64,000 bases of DNA, from contig NZ_RKQF01000001.1 in NCBI RefSeq assembly GCF_003814875.1, positions 1,736,001 to 1,800,000 of the forward strand, written 5' to 3'. The notes below the pieces were generated by a model. It saw only the letters and a program-made list of their open reading frames with translations, did not search any database and was not told the DNA's origin. Below are positions 53,629 to 61,575 of this stretch, piece by piece. The position numbers and the translations under genes were made by a program. The stretch comes from Streptomyces sp. Ag109_O5-1 (GTDB lineage: Bacteria; Actinomycetota; Actinomycetes; Streptomycetales; Streptomycetaceae). Position 1 is the stretch's first letter. Each line of letters starts with the position of its first letter.

Positions 53629-54579
53629 TCAGCCGTCGCCTTGCCTGAGCGAGGCGGTGTCCGCCGCTATCTTCGCGAACAGCTCGGCCGCGTGGGCCAG
53701 CCACATCCGTTGGTCGCCGGGTTCGACCAGCGGGTCCCTGCCGAGTTCGTTGACCCGCAGCGCGAACTCCGAACGCGCGGCCAGCCCTTCGGGAGTGAGC
53801 GCGGTGCCGTAAGCCGGGTTGCGTACCAGTGCCAGCCGTCCGTGGTGGTCCGAGGTGCGCTGGTGCGGGCGTGGCAGCTTGCCGTTCGCGTCCTGCGGGG
53901 TGGCATTCCGTGTGGTGGGCAGCACCACCGAGAGATGCTGGAACACCGTGTGCAGGTCCAGGTATTCGGGTCCGTCAGGGATCCCGTTCTCGAACAGCCT
54001 GAGCAGACTGCCGGTGAACCCGGTGTGCCTGTCTGTCAGTTGGTACCGCGCGGGCTTGACCCGGTCCGTGGCACACAGCAGGTGCATGTTGCCGGCGCCG
54101 GGGCTGTCGAGCGCCCGGCTGGCGAAGCAGCAGTCGAGGACGACGACCGTCTGTTTGGCCCGCAGACAGTGGAGACGGCTGAGTACGGAGCTGACCGGCA
54201 GGCCGGTGCGGACTGCCTCTGTACCGTTGTCGACGGAACCGGTGAGGGCCAGGAACAGCTCCCGGCGTCCGCTTTCCTCGCCGGAGCAGTCCATGCCATG
54301 ACCGACGTAGTAGAAGAGGACCACATCCGGTGCCGACCCCGCCATGTGGTCCAGTGTCGAGAGAACCTCGTCCGTGGAGCTCGGATCGACGATCTTGAGG
54401 ACACGTTCCTTCTCGAAGAGTCCCCAGGCTCCACTCAGTGCCGTCGCGAGATCGTCGATACTGGAGTCCGCCTGGGGAATCGCCGACAGACCGCTGGCCG
54501 GCGTATGCCGGGAGGTGCCCATCAGGACGGCCCAGGAACGCTCGCTGTCAATCAGCCGCGTAAGCCACGGCATGGTCAT
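53629..54579 (-). CDS. Caspase-like peptidase (metacaspase)
   Basis: 316 codons from ATG 54579 with AAGGGA upstream; the longer frame is antisense to EACC1. A p20 caspase fold: WAVLMGTSRH at the first strand, then DLATALSGAWGLF and VVLFYYVGHGMDCSG with catalytic His94, and VVVLDCCFASRALDS with catalytic Cys151. Then a cleft region and a C-terminal tail. The His/Cys pair is intact, so an Arg/Lys-directed protease or a signalling peptidase is expected. It lies 10 nt after an EACC1 gene, the arrangement of the effector-associated constant component systems of actinobacteria, where caspase effectors act in conflict signalling. Confidence 0.88.
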   Translation of the reverse strand: MTMPWLTRLIDSERSWAVLMGTSRHTPASGLSAIPQADSSIDDLATALSGAWGLFEKERVLKIVDPSSTDEVLSTLDHMAGSAPDVVLFYYVGHGMDCSGEESGRRELFLALTGSVDNGTEAVRTGLPVSSVLSRLHCLRAKQTVVVLDCCFASRALDSPGAGNMHLLCATDRVKPARYQLTDRHTGFTGSLLRLFENGIPDGPEYLDLHTVFQHLSVVLPTTRNATPQDANGKLPRPHQRTSDHHGRLALVRNPAYGTALTPEGLAARSEFALRVNELGRDPLVEPGDQRMWLAHAAELFAKIAADTASLRQGDG

Positions 54580-54589
54580 CGTGTTCCCT

Positions 54590-54937
54590 TCACGTCGCGC
54601 AGTCCCTGCGGAACCGGGCTTCGACCTCGCTGGCCTCCGCGGCCGTCCGCACGGTCGCCGAGAAGGTGGAGCCGTTGGCACAGGGCACATGGACCGTGAA
54701 CGCGCAATTCCCCTGCCCTCGGTCCAGCCAGGTCCGCGCAGCCGCCAGGACCGCCGTGATGAGCGGGGTCGAGTCCACCAGCACCCGCACCACGTCCACG
54801 ATGACACCCTGGTCCCCCGCAGGCGTCGGGGGCCCGCTGACGGAGATCGTGGCTCGGGTCAGGTTGTCGTCCTCGGACAACCACTGCCCCAGGCGCCTCG
54901 CCCCGTCCCCCTCGAACTTGAAGATCATCTCGGACAA
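54590..54937 (-). CDS. EACC1-domain protein
   Basis: 115 codons. Pattern typical of effector-associated constant component 1: GARRLGQWLSEDDNLTRATI, SGPPTPAGDQGVIVDVVRVL, then AVLAAARTWLDRGQGNCAFT and VHVPCANGSTFSATV. These small alpha/beta proteins adjoin caspases, trypsins or other effectors in NTP-dependent conflict systems, where they are thought to connect effectors to partners. It is the first gene of a two-gene operon with the caspase; no NTPase or sensor gene is visible next to it. Confidence 0.78.
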   Translation of the reverse strand: MSEMIFKFEGDGARRLGQWLSEDDNLTRATISVSGPPTPAGDQGVIVDVVRVLVDSTPLITAVLAAARTWLDRGQGNCAFTVHVPCANGSTFSATVRTAAEASEVEARFRRDCAT

Positions 54938-55091
54938 GCCAGCCCCCTGGAGTCAGCACCGGACGACGACAAGCTGTGTGGCACCGTTCCCTGACTGCGA
55001 CGGATTTCAGAGAGTAGCCAGCCGAACGCCCTTTGACTACACGGCAGTTCAACTCGCCCACGAAGCCCCCGTGCTCAGCCGGTACGCAGTC

Positions 55092-55769
55092 TCAGTCCTG
55101 CGCCCGCTCGTGGTACGACCGCCGCGTGTGCTCGGTGTGTTCGCGCATCAGGCTGGTCGCGAGCTGCTCGTCCCGGGTCGTGATCGCCGCTATCAGTTCA
55201 CGGTGTTCGATCCAGGACTGGCGGCCCCGCTGGCGGGCCACCGGGGTGTAGTACCAGCGGACCCGGCGGTCGACCTGGGCGGCGAGTTCGGCGAGGACCG
55301 TGTTGCCGGCAAGGGTCATGATCTTGGCGTGGAAGGCCGCGTTCAGGGCGACGGCCGTGTCCACGTCGTCCGCGGTGACCGCCTTCTCGCCCTCGACGCA
55401 GAGCGATTCCAGCGCGGCCACTCCCGCCTTGTCCGCGTTGGCCGCCGCCAGGCGCGCCGCCTCCGCCTCCAACAGGGTGCGGACGGTGAGGAGTTGGTCG
55501 GCCTCCTCCTCCGTCGGCTCATGGACGAACGCGCCCTGGGCGGGCCGCAGATCGACCCAGCCCTCGGTGTTCAGCCGCTGCAGCGCCTCGCGGACCGGCT
55601 GCCGGGAGACGCCGAGGTGACCGGCGAGTTCGCTCTCGACTAGGTGCTGGCCCGGCTGGAGGGCACGGGTGGTGATGAGCTCCAGCAGGGCCTCGTACAC
55701 GCGGTCGCGGAGCGGGCCGGGGCGTTCCAGCTTCGGCACCGCGCCCTGCGGCAGCCCGGCAGACAACAT
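55092..55769 (-). CDS. FCD-family GntR regulator
   Basis: 225 codons. An N-terminal winged helix (LRDRVYEALLELITTRALQP, GVSRQPVREALQRLNTEGWV) and a C-terminal FCD domain with the metal/ligand His and Asp positions (LNAAFHAKIMTLAGN, SWIEHRELIAAITTRDEQLA). It is in the oxalate cluster and is preceded by an operator-like motif of its own. FCD regulators respond to small organic acids; oxalyl-CoA, oxalate or glyoxylate are plausible effectors. Repression of the sucC/oxc and antiporter/panE2 promoters is inferred from shared motifs. Confidence 0.9.
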   Translation of the reverse strand: MLSAGLPQGAVPKLERPGPLRDRVYEALLELITTRALQPGQHLVESELAGHLGVSRQPVREALQRLNTEGWVDLRPAQGAFVHEPTEEEADQLLTVRTLLEAEAARLAAANADKAGVAALESLCVEGEKAVTADDVDTAVALNAAFHAKIMTLAGNTVLAELAAQVDRRVRWYYTPVARQRGRQSWIEHRELIAAITTRDEQLATSLMREHTEHTRRSYHERAQD

Positions 55770-55835
55770 CGGCTTCCCCCTCCTCGGCGGACGCGCAGAG
55801 AGTCAGTGCAGAGAGTCAATCCAGTATCGATTGTC

Positions 55836-55848
55836 TTTCGTCTACAGT
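55836..55848. promoter_or_regulatory. Putative autoregulatory GntR operator
   Basis: Contains TTTCGTCTAC (55836-55845) overlapping GTCTACAGT (55840-55848), whose reverse complement is ACTGTAGAC as at 58579. It lies 67 nt upstream of the gntR start, in the gap after the KASIII-like gene. ATTGTC at 55830-55835 adds a possible second half-site. Confidence 0.55.
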
Positions 55849-55920
55849 CTACGGTGCACAAGGCCGGAGGAAGCAGGAGTTGGGCGCCTCACCGCGGGAC
55901 ACACGCCCCTCGTCGGCGCC

Positions 55921-56868
55921 TCAGGGGCAGCGCACGACCTGCCCGGCGTACGACAGGTTGCCGCCGAAGCCGAACAGCAGGACCGGGTCGCCGCCGGAGA
56001 CACGGCCCTGTTCGACGAGCTTGGAGAGCGCGAGCGGGATGCTCGCGGCCGACGTGTTCCCCGATTCGGTGACATCACGGGCGACGACCGCGTTGACCGC
56101 ACCGATCTTCGCCGCGAGCGGCTCGATGATCCGCAGGTTGGCCTGGTGCAGGACGACGGCCGCCAGGTCGGCGGGGGCGATCCCGGCCTTCTCGCAGGCA
56201 CGCCGGGCGATGGGCGGCAGCTGGGTGGTGGCCCAGCGGTAGACGCTCTGCCCCTCCTGCGCGAACCGGGGCGGGGTGCCCTCGATCCGTACGGCGTGGC
56301 TCATCTCGGGGACGGAACCCCACAGGACCGGTCCGATCCCGGGCTCCTCGCCCGGTCCGCACGCCTCGACCACGGCCGCGCCGGCCCCGTCGCCGACCAG
56401 GACACACGTCGTACGGTCGGTCCAGTCCGTGACCTCGGACATCTTGTCGGCGCCGATGACCAGGGCCCGGGTGGCGGCGCCCGCCCGGACGGTGTGGTCG
56501 GCGGTGGCGAGCGCGTGGGTGAAGCCGGCGCACACGACGTTGATGTCCATCGCGGCGGGCTGCGGGATGCCGAGGCGGGCCGCGACGCGCGCGGCCATGT
56601 TCGGGGAGCGGTCGATCGCGGTGGAGGTGGCGACCAGGACCAGGTCGATGTCCGCGGGGGTGAGGCCGGCCGCGGCGAGGGCCTTGGCGGCGGCGTGCGC
56701 GGCCAGCTCGTCGACGGGTTCGTCGGGGCCCGCGATGTGCCGGGTGTTGATGCCCACCCGGCTGCGGATCCACTCGTCACTGGTGTCGACCATGCTCGCC
56801 AGGTCCTCGTTGGTGAGTACCCTGGCGGGCTGGTAGTGGCCGACGGCGGCGATGCGCGAGCCGTTCAT
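55921..56868 (-). CDS. Beta-ketoacyl-ACP synthase III-like protein
   Basis: 315 codons. FabH fold: MVDTSDEWIRSRVGINTRHI, the nucleophile Cys113 in INVVCAGFTHALATADHTVR, His in VLHQANLRIIEPLAAKIG near 240 and Asn in ESGNTSAASIPLALSKL near 270, so the triad is complete. A chain-initiating or acyl-transfer condensing enzyme. It lies between the small antiporter subunit gene and gntR, where no acyl carrier protein is seen. Whether it uses a CoA thioester from this pathway is unknown. Confidence 0.9.
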   Translation of the reverse strand: MNGSRIAAVGHYQPARVLTNEDLASMVDTSDEWIRSRVGINTRHIAGPDEPVDELAAHAAAKALAAAGLTPADIDLVLVATSTAIDRSPNMAARVAARLGIPQPAAMDINVVCAGFTHALATADHTVRAGAATRALVIGADKMSEVTDWTDRTTCVLVGDGAGAAVVEACGPGEEPGIGPVLWGSVPEMSHAVRIEGTPPRFAQEGQSVYRWATTQLPPIARRACEKAGIAPADLAAVVLHQANLRIIEPLAAKIGAVNAVVARDVTESGNTSAASIPLALSKLVEQGRVSGGDPVLLFGFGGNLSYAGQVVRCP

Positions 56869-57017
56869 GGGTGGTGGATCCCCCTCGTTGCCTCGGTGTG
56901 CGGGCCCACCAGTCTGTTCAGTGACTCACGGGTACGACGGCACGTAAGGCCACAGGAAACGGGCGCCCGAGTTGTCGGCTTCTTGCAGACCATCGGACGC
57001 CCGGACATGCTTCCGGT

Positions 57018-57152
57018 TCAGCCGTTGAACAGCTGTGTCGCCTTCTGTATGAGTTCGTACACACCGTAGGCGAAGGGCGCGCCCACCCAGATCCAGGCGA
57101 GCGCGATCAGCCAGCGGCGGTCGGGCTCAGGCCGGCTGCTGTCGTTCGACAT
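57018..57152 (-). CDS. MFS transporter small subunit
   Basis: 44 codons, ATG 57152 to stop 57018-57020. Sequence begins MSNDSSRPEPDRRWLIALAW, continues IWVGAPFAYGVYELIQKATQ and ends LFNG: one TM helix with a short hydrophilic N-terminus. Its start overlaps the end of antiporter 3 by 26 nt, with GGGAGGCAG upstream. Proteins of this size and character are annotated as small subunits of OFA transporters in Streptomyces. It likely stabilises or completes antiporter 3. Confidence 0.75.
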   Translation of the reverse strand: MSNDSSRPEPDRRWLIALAWIWVGAPFAYGVYELIQKATQLFNG

Positions 57153-58455
57153 CGACTGCCTCCCTCGGGGCGGGGATGTGGTGGCGGGCGTCGACCGGCC
57201 GGACCAGTTCGTTGGCGACGAAGCCGACCACGAGCAGGCCGATCATGATGCCGAAGGACAGGGTGTACAGGTCCGAGCCGTGCTTGCCGGCGGCCTTCTG
57301 GTGGTCGGCGATCCAGTTGACGATCAGCGGTCCGAGCACACCGGCGAGGGACCAGGCGGTGAGCAGCCGGCCGTGGATGGCGCCGACCTGGTAGGTGCCG
57401 AAGAGGTCCTTGAGGTAGGCGGGGACGGTGGCGAAGCCGCCGCCGTAGAAAGAGAGGATCACCAGCGCGCAGAGGATGAACAGCGGTTTGGAGGAGTCGC
57501 CGAAGAGGGTGATCAGCAGGTACATCAGGGCGCCGACGCCGAGGTAGACACGGTAGATGTTCTTGCGGCCGATCAGGTCGGACGTGGACGACCAGCCGAT
57601 ACGGCCGGCCATGTTGGCGGCGGACAGCAGGGCGACAAAGCCGGCCGCCGCGGACACCGTCACCGGGGTGGAGCTGCCGGCGAAGAAGTCCGTGATCATC
57701 GGGGCGGCCTTCTCCAGTATGCCGATGCCCGCGGTCACGTTCATGCAGAGCACGACCCACAGGCACCAGAACTGCGGGGTGCGGATCGCGCTGTTCGCGG
57801 AGACCTGCACGCCCTCGTAGGCGCTCGGCGCGTCCGCGACCGGCTTCTCGGTGCGGGGGACACGGACCAGCAGCACGCCGAGGGTCATGAAGACGGCGTA
57901 CGACAGCCCGTGCACCAGGAAGGCGAGGGCGATGCCATCGTTGTCACTGCCGAAGGACGAGAGCATCTGCGCGGACCAGGGCGAGGCGATCAGCGCGCCG
58001 CCGCCGAAGCCCATGATGGCGATGCCGGTGGCCATACCGGGGCGGTCCGGGAACCACTTGATCAGTGTGGAGACGGGCGAGATGTAGCCGATGCCGAGGC
58101 CGATGCCGCCGACGAAGCCGTAGCCGAGGACGATCAGCCAGAACTGCTTGGTCTCGGCGCCGAGGGCGGAGATCAGGAAGCCGGAGGAGAAGCAGATCAG
58201 GGCCACCGTCATGGCCCAGCGCGGTCCGTTGCGCTCGACCAGGGTGCCGCCGAACGCGGCCGACAGGCCGAGCATCACGATCGCGAGCTGGAAGGGCAGC
58301 GCGCTCTCGGTGCCGTTCAGGTTCAGCGCGGATTCGAGCGGCGGCTTGAACACGCTCCAGGCGTATGCCTGGCCGATGGAGAGATGGACGGAGAGGGCGG
58401 CGGGCGGGACGAGCCAGCGGCTCCAGCCCGGCGGCGCTACAGGGGGGCTGCTCAT
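57127..58455 (-). CDS. OFA-family oxalate/formate antiporter 3
   Basis: 442 codons from ATG 58455; a longer frame runs into the regulatory gap. MFS fold with 12 TM helices: PPAALSVHLSIGQAYAWSVF, VERNGPRWAMTVALICFSSG, GLGIGYISPVSTLIKWFPDR, MATGIAIMGFGGGALIASPW and RIGWSSTSDLIGRKNIYRVY. It is the classical OxlT/OFA type, more distant from antiporters 1 and 2 and without their N-terminal repeat. It overlaps the small-subunit gene and is divergent from the panE2-FDH operon with a shared operator at 58579-58601. Confidence 0.92.
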   Translation of the reverse strand: MSSPPVAPPGWSRWLVPPAALSVHLSIGQAYAWSVFKPPLESALNLNGTESALPFQLAIVMLGLSAAFGGTLVERNGPRWAMTVALICFSSGFLISALGAETKQFWLIVLGYGFVGGIGLGIGYISPVSTLIKWFPDRPGMATGIAIMGFGGGALIASPWSAQMLSSFGSDNDGIALAFLVHGLSYAVFMTLGVLLVRVPRTEKPVADAPSAYEGVQVSANSAIRTPQFWCLWVVLCMNVTAGIGILEKAAPMITDFFAGSSTPVTVSAAAGFVALLSAANMAGRIGWSSTSDLIGRKNIYRVYLGVGALMYLLITLFGDSSKPLFILCALVILSFYGGGFATVPAYLKDLFGTYQVGAIHGRLLTAWSLAGVLGPLIVNWIADHQKAAGKHGSDLYTLSFGIMIGLLVVGFVANELVRPVDARHHIPAPREAVDVERQQPA

Positions 58456-58578
58456 GAGTCCCGAACGGTACGGCCACGTCCGGTAGTTGAGAACCCGACG
58501 ACTCGATCGTATGCGGTGAGCGGTATCCAGAATGCGCCGAACGGTCACTGTCCGAACCCTTGTCGCCGTCAACTCCAT

Positions 58579-58601
58579 ACTGTAGACAATATTTCGTCGA
58601 C
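58579..58601. promoter_or_regulatory. Putative GntR operator, antiporter 3/panE2 promoter
   Basis: ACTGTAGACAATAT (58579-58592) is next to TTTCGTCGAC (58592-58601). ACTGTAGACAAT resembles the FCD-GntR consensus (TTGTnTACA on one strand). It sits in the 227-bp gap between divergent genes. The same words occur at 45489-45510 and at 55836-55848. Confidence 0.6.
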
Positions 58602-58682
58602 ATGATGCGGCCGATGCCTGACACGATCCGGCCTTCCCCGAGGCCACCTCCGCGGTATCCCTCAAACCGAACGGAGCGTTCC

Positions 58683-59654
58683 GTGAAAGTCGCAGTCCTC
58701 GGCGCCGGTGCGATCGGCGCCTACGTCGGTGCCGCGCTCCACCGCGCGGGCGCCGATGTCCATCTCATCGCCCGTGGACCCCATCTGGCGGCCATGAGGC
58801 AGTACGGAGTACGGGTGCTGAGCCCGCGCGGCGACTTCACCGCGCACACCCACGCCACCGACGACCCGGCCGAGGTGGGCCCGGTCGATTATGTCTTCCT
58901 GGGTCTGAAGGCCAACTCGTACGCGGCGTGTGGGCCGCTGATCGAGCCGCTGCTCGACGAGCGCACGGCGGTGGTCGCGGCCCAGAACGGCATCCCCTGG
59001 TGGTACTTCCACCGCCACGGCGGCCCCTACGACGGCCACCGCGTCGAGAGCGTCGACCCGGGCGGTGCCGTCAGCGCCGTGCTCGCCCCCGAACGCGCCG
59101 TCGGCTGTGTGGTCTACGCGGCCACCGAGCTCGAAGCCCCGGGCGTGGTACGGCACTTGGAGGGCACCCGGTTCTCGGTCGGCGAGCCCGACCGCAGTAT
59201 GTCCACGCGCTGTCTGCGGTTCAGCGAGGCCATGCAGGCCGGCGGACTGAAGTGCCCGGTGGAACCGGGCCTGCGCAACGACATCTGGCTCAAGCTGCTC
59301 GGCAACATCTCCTTCAACCCGATCAGCGCACTGGCCCGCGCCACCATGCGGCAGATGTGCCTGCACGGCGGCACCCGCCGGGTCATCGAGATCATGATGC
59401 GCGAGACGCTCGACGTGGCCGAGGCGCTCGGCTGCGAGGTCGGTGTCTCCATAGAACGCCGGCTCGCGGGCGCCGAGAAGGTCGGCGACCACCGCACCTC
59501 CACGCTCCAGGACCTGGAGCGCGGCAAGCCGCTGGAACTCGACGTGCTGCTCGCGGCCGTCGTCGAGCTGGCGGAGATCACCGGCGTGGAGGTACCCACC
59601 CTGCGCACCGTGCACGCCATCTCGGACCTGCTCGCGCTGAGGAGCGCCGCATGA
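58683..59654 (+). CDS. PanE2-like reductase, probable oxalyl-CoA reductase
   Basis: 323 codons from GTG 58683 with GGAG upstream; the frame extends to 58560 but through the operator. Ketopantoate-reductase fold: VLGAGAIGAYVGAALHRAGA at the NADP site, LIARGPHLAAMRQYG, VDYVFLGLKANSYA with the Lys of the catalytic group, and KLLGNISFNPISALARATMR. In Methylobacterium extorquens the panE2 gene of this family encodes oxalyl-CoA reductase, giving glyoxylate for assimilation. The oxalate cluster context favours that role over pantothenate synthesis, but it must be tested. Four-nt overlap with the formate dehydrogenase gene. Confidence 0.82.
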   Translation: MKVAVLGAGAIGAYVGAALHRAGADVHLIARGPHLAAMRQYGVRVLSPRGDFTAHTHATDDPAEVGPVDYVFLGLKANSYAACGPLIEPLLDERTAVVAAQNGIPWWYFHRHGGPYDGHRVESVDPGGAVSAVLAPERAVGCVVYAATELEAPGVVRHLEGTRFSVGEPDRSMSTRCLRFSEAMQAGGLKCPVEPGLRNDIWLKLLGNISFNPISALARATMRQMCLHGGTRRVIEIMMRETLDVAEALGCEVGVSIERRLAGAEKVGDHRTSTLQDLERGKPLELDVLLAAVVELAEITGVEVPTLRTVHAISDLLALRSAA

Positions 59655-61570
59655 GGAAACGGCAGCCGAAGACCTACACCCGGCTCACCCACCCGCTGGT
59701 ACGGGACTCCCGTGACGAGCGGTTCCGGCAGGCGAGTTGGCAGGAGGCCCTGGACCGGGCGGCCCGTGGCCTGGAGCGCAACCGCGATGCGTTCGGGATG
59801 TTCTCCTGCGCCCGCGCCACCAACGAGATGAACTACGTGGCCCAGAAGTTCGCCCGGGTGGTGATGGGCACCAACAACGTCGACTCCTGCAACCGGACCT
59901 GTCACGCCCCGAGCGTGGCCGGTCTGAGCGCCGCCTTCGGCTCCGGCGGCGGCACCTCCTCGTACGAGGAGATCGAGCACACCGACGTCATCGTGATGTG
60001 GGGCTCCAACGCCCGCTTCGCGCACCCGATCTTCTTCCAGCACGTGCTGAAGGGGATCCGGAACGGCGCCCGGATGTACGCGGTGGACCCGCGCCGTACC
60101 TCGACCGCCGAGTGGGCGGAGAGCTGGCTCGGGCTGAACGTCGGCACGGACATCCCGATGGCGCACGCGATCGGCCGGGAGATCATCCACGCGGGGCTGG
60201 CCAACGAGGCGTTCGTCGAGCGGGCGACGACCGGCTTCGAGGAGTACCGGGCGCTGGTCGAGCCGTGGACACTGTCGCTCGCGGAGAAGGTGACCGGCGT
60301 ACCGGCCGCCGCCATAAGGGAGTTGGCGCACGCCTACGCCCGCGCCGAGCGCGCCCAGCTGTGCTGGACCCTCGGCATCACCGAGCACCACAACGGCACC
60401 GACAACGTCCGCGCCCTGATCAACCTCTCGCTGCTCACCGGCCAGGTGGGCCGGTGGGGCGCCGGGCTGCAGCCGCTGCGCGGTCAGAACAACGTGCAGG
60501 GCGGCGGCGACATGGGCGCGATCCCCAACCGCCTGCCCGGCTTCCAGGACATCCTCGACCCCGGTATCCGGCTGAAGTTCGAGTCCGCCTGGGACACGGT
60601 GATCCAGCCGCACTACGGGCTGAACCTCACCGAGATGTTCGAGGCGATGGAGGAGGGCTCGCTGAAAGCGGTCTACTGCATCGGCGAGAACCCGGCCCAG
60701 TCGGAGGCGGACAGCGAACAGGCCTTACGACGGCTCCGGGTCCTCGACTTCCTCGTCGTCCAGGACATCTTCCTCACGAGGACGGCCGAGTTGGCGGACG
60801 TGGTGCTGCCCGCGACCGCCGGCTGGGCGGAGACCGAGGGCACGACGACCAACAGTGAGCGCCGGGTTCAGCGGGTACGCCGTGCGGTCACCCCGCCCGG
60901 CGAGGCCCGCGAGGACATCGACATCCTCTGTGACCTGGCGGCCCGGCTCGGCCACGACTGGAAGTACGCGGACGCGGAGGCCGTCTGGAACGAACTCCGC
61001 TCGGTCTCCCCGGACCACTACGGTATGACGTACGACCGGCTCACCGAGCACCAGGGCATCCAGTGGCCGTGCCCGAGCACCGAGCGTCTCGAACCGACGT
61101 ACCTGCACGGCCGGTTGTGGGAGAAGGACCCGGCGAGGCGCGGTCTGCCGGCCCCGTTCGGGCTGGTCCGGCACGATCCGCCGGTCGATCTCACCGACGA
61201 GGAGTACCCGATCCGGCTCACCACCGGGCGACGGCTCGACTCCTACAACACCGGTGTGCAGAGCGGGGGTTACGCCTCCCCGCTGCGGCGCGGCGAGTAC
61301 GTCGAGCTGTGCCCGGAGGACGCCGAGCGGTATGGGGTGACCGTCGGCGAGGAGGTCCGGGTGTCCTCGCGGCGGGGCGCGGTCGTGGCGCCGGTCTGGG
61401 TCGACACGGCCCTGCGCCCCGGGCTCGCCTTCATGACCATGCACTTTCCCGACGAGGTCGACACCAACCAGCTGACGATCGAGGCCAACTGCCCGATCGC
61501 GGGGACGGCCGAGTTCAAGGCGTCGGCTATCCGTATCGAGAAGCTCCCGGTCGCGACCATCGTGAGGTGA
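59651..61570 (+). CDS. Formate dehydrogenase Mo subunit, N-terminus split off
   Basis: 639 codons. Molybdopterin oxidoreductase: NEMNYVAQKFARVVMGTNNV, the active-site Cys84-His85 in SCNRTCHAPSVAGLSAAFGS, WGSNARFAHP, IGENPAQSEADSEQ, QDIFLTRTAELADVVLPATA, TTTNSERRVQRVRRA and the MopB C-terminal LTTGRRLDSYNTGVQSG. Cys84 replaces the Sec of E. coli FdhF. The usual N-terminal [4Fe-4S] domain is absent: the protein begins directly at PLVRDSRDERFRQASW. The Fe-S gene at 63399 may provide it. A TTA codon at 60725-60727 makes translation bldA dependent. It oxidises formate to CO2. Confidence 0.92.
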   Translation: MRKRQPKTYTRLTHPLVRDSRDERFRQASWQEALDRAARGLERNRDAFGMFSCARATNEMNYVAQKFARVVMGTNNVDSCNRTCHAPSVAGLSAAFGSGGGTSSYEEIEHTDVIVMWGSNARFAHPIFFQHVLKGIRNGARMYAVDPRRTSTAEWAESWLGLNVGTDIPMAHAIGREIIHAGLANEAFVERATTGFEEYRALVEPWTLSLAEKVTGVPAAAIRELAHAYARAERAQLCWTLGITEHHNGTDNVRALINLSLLTGQVGRWGAGLQPLRGQNNVQGGGDMGAIPNRLPGFQDILDPGIRLKFESAWDTVIQPHYGLNLTEMFEAMEEGSLKAVYCIGENPAQSEADSEQALRRLRVLDFLVVQDIFLTRTAELADVVLPATAGWAETEGTTTNSERRVQRVRRAVTPPGEAREDIDILCDLAARLGHDWKYADAEAVWNELRSVSPDHYGMTYDRLTEHQGIQWPCPSTERLEPTYLHGRLWEKDPARRGLPAPFGLVRHDPPVDLTDEEYPIRLTTGRRLDSYNTGVQSGGYASPLRRGEYVELCPEDAERYGVTVGEEVRVSSRRGAVVAPVWVDTALRPGLAFMTMHFPDEVDTNQLTIEANCPIAGTAEFKASAIRIEKLPVATIVR

Positions 61571-61575
61571 CACAA

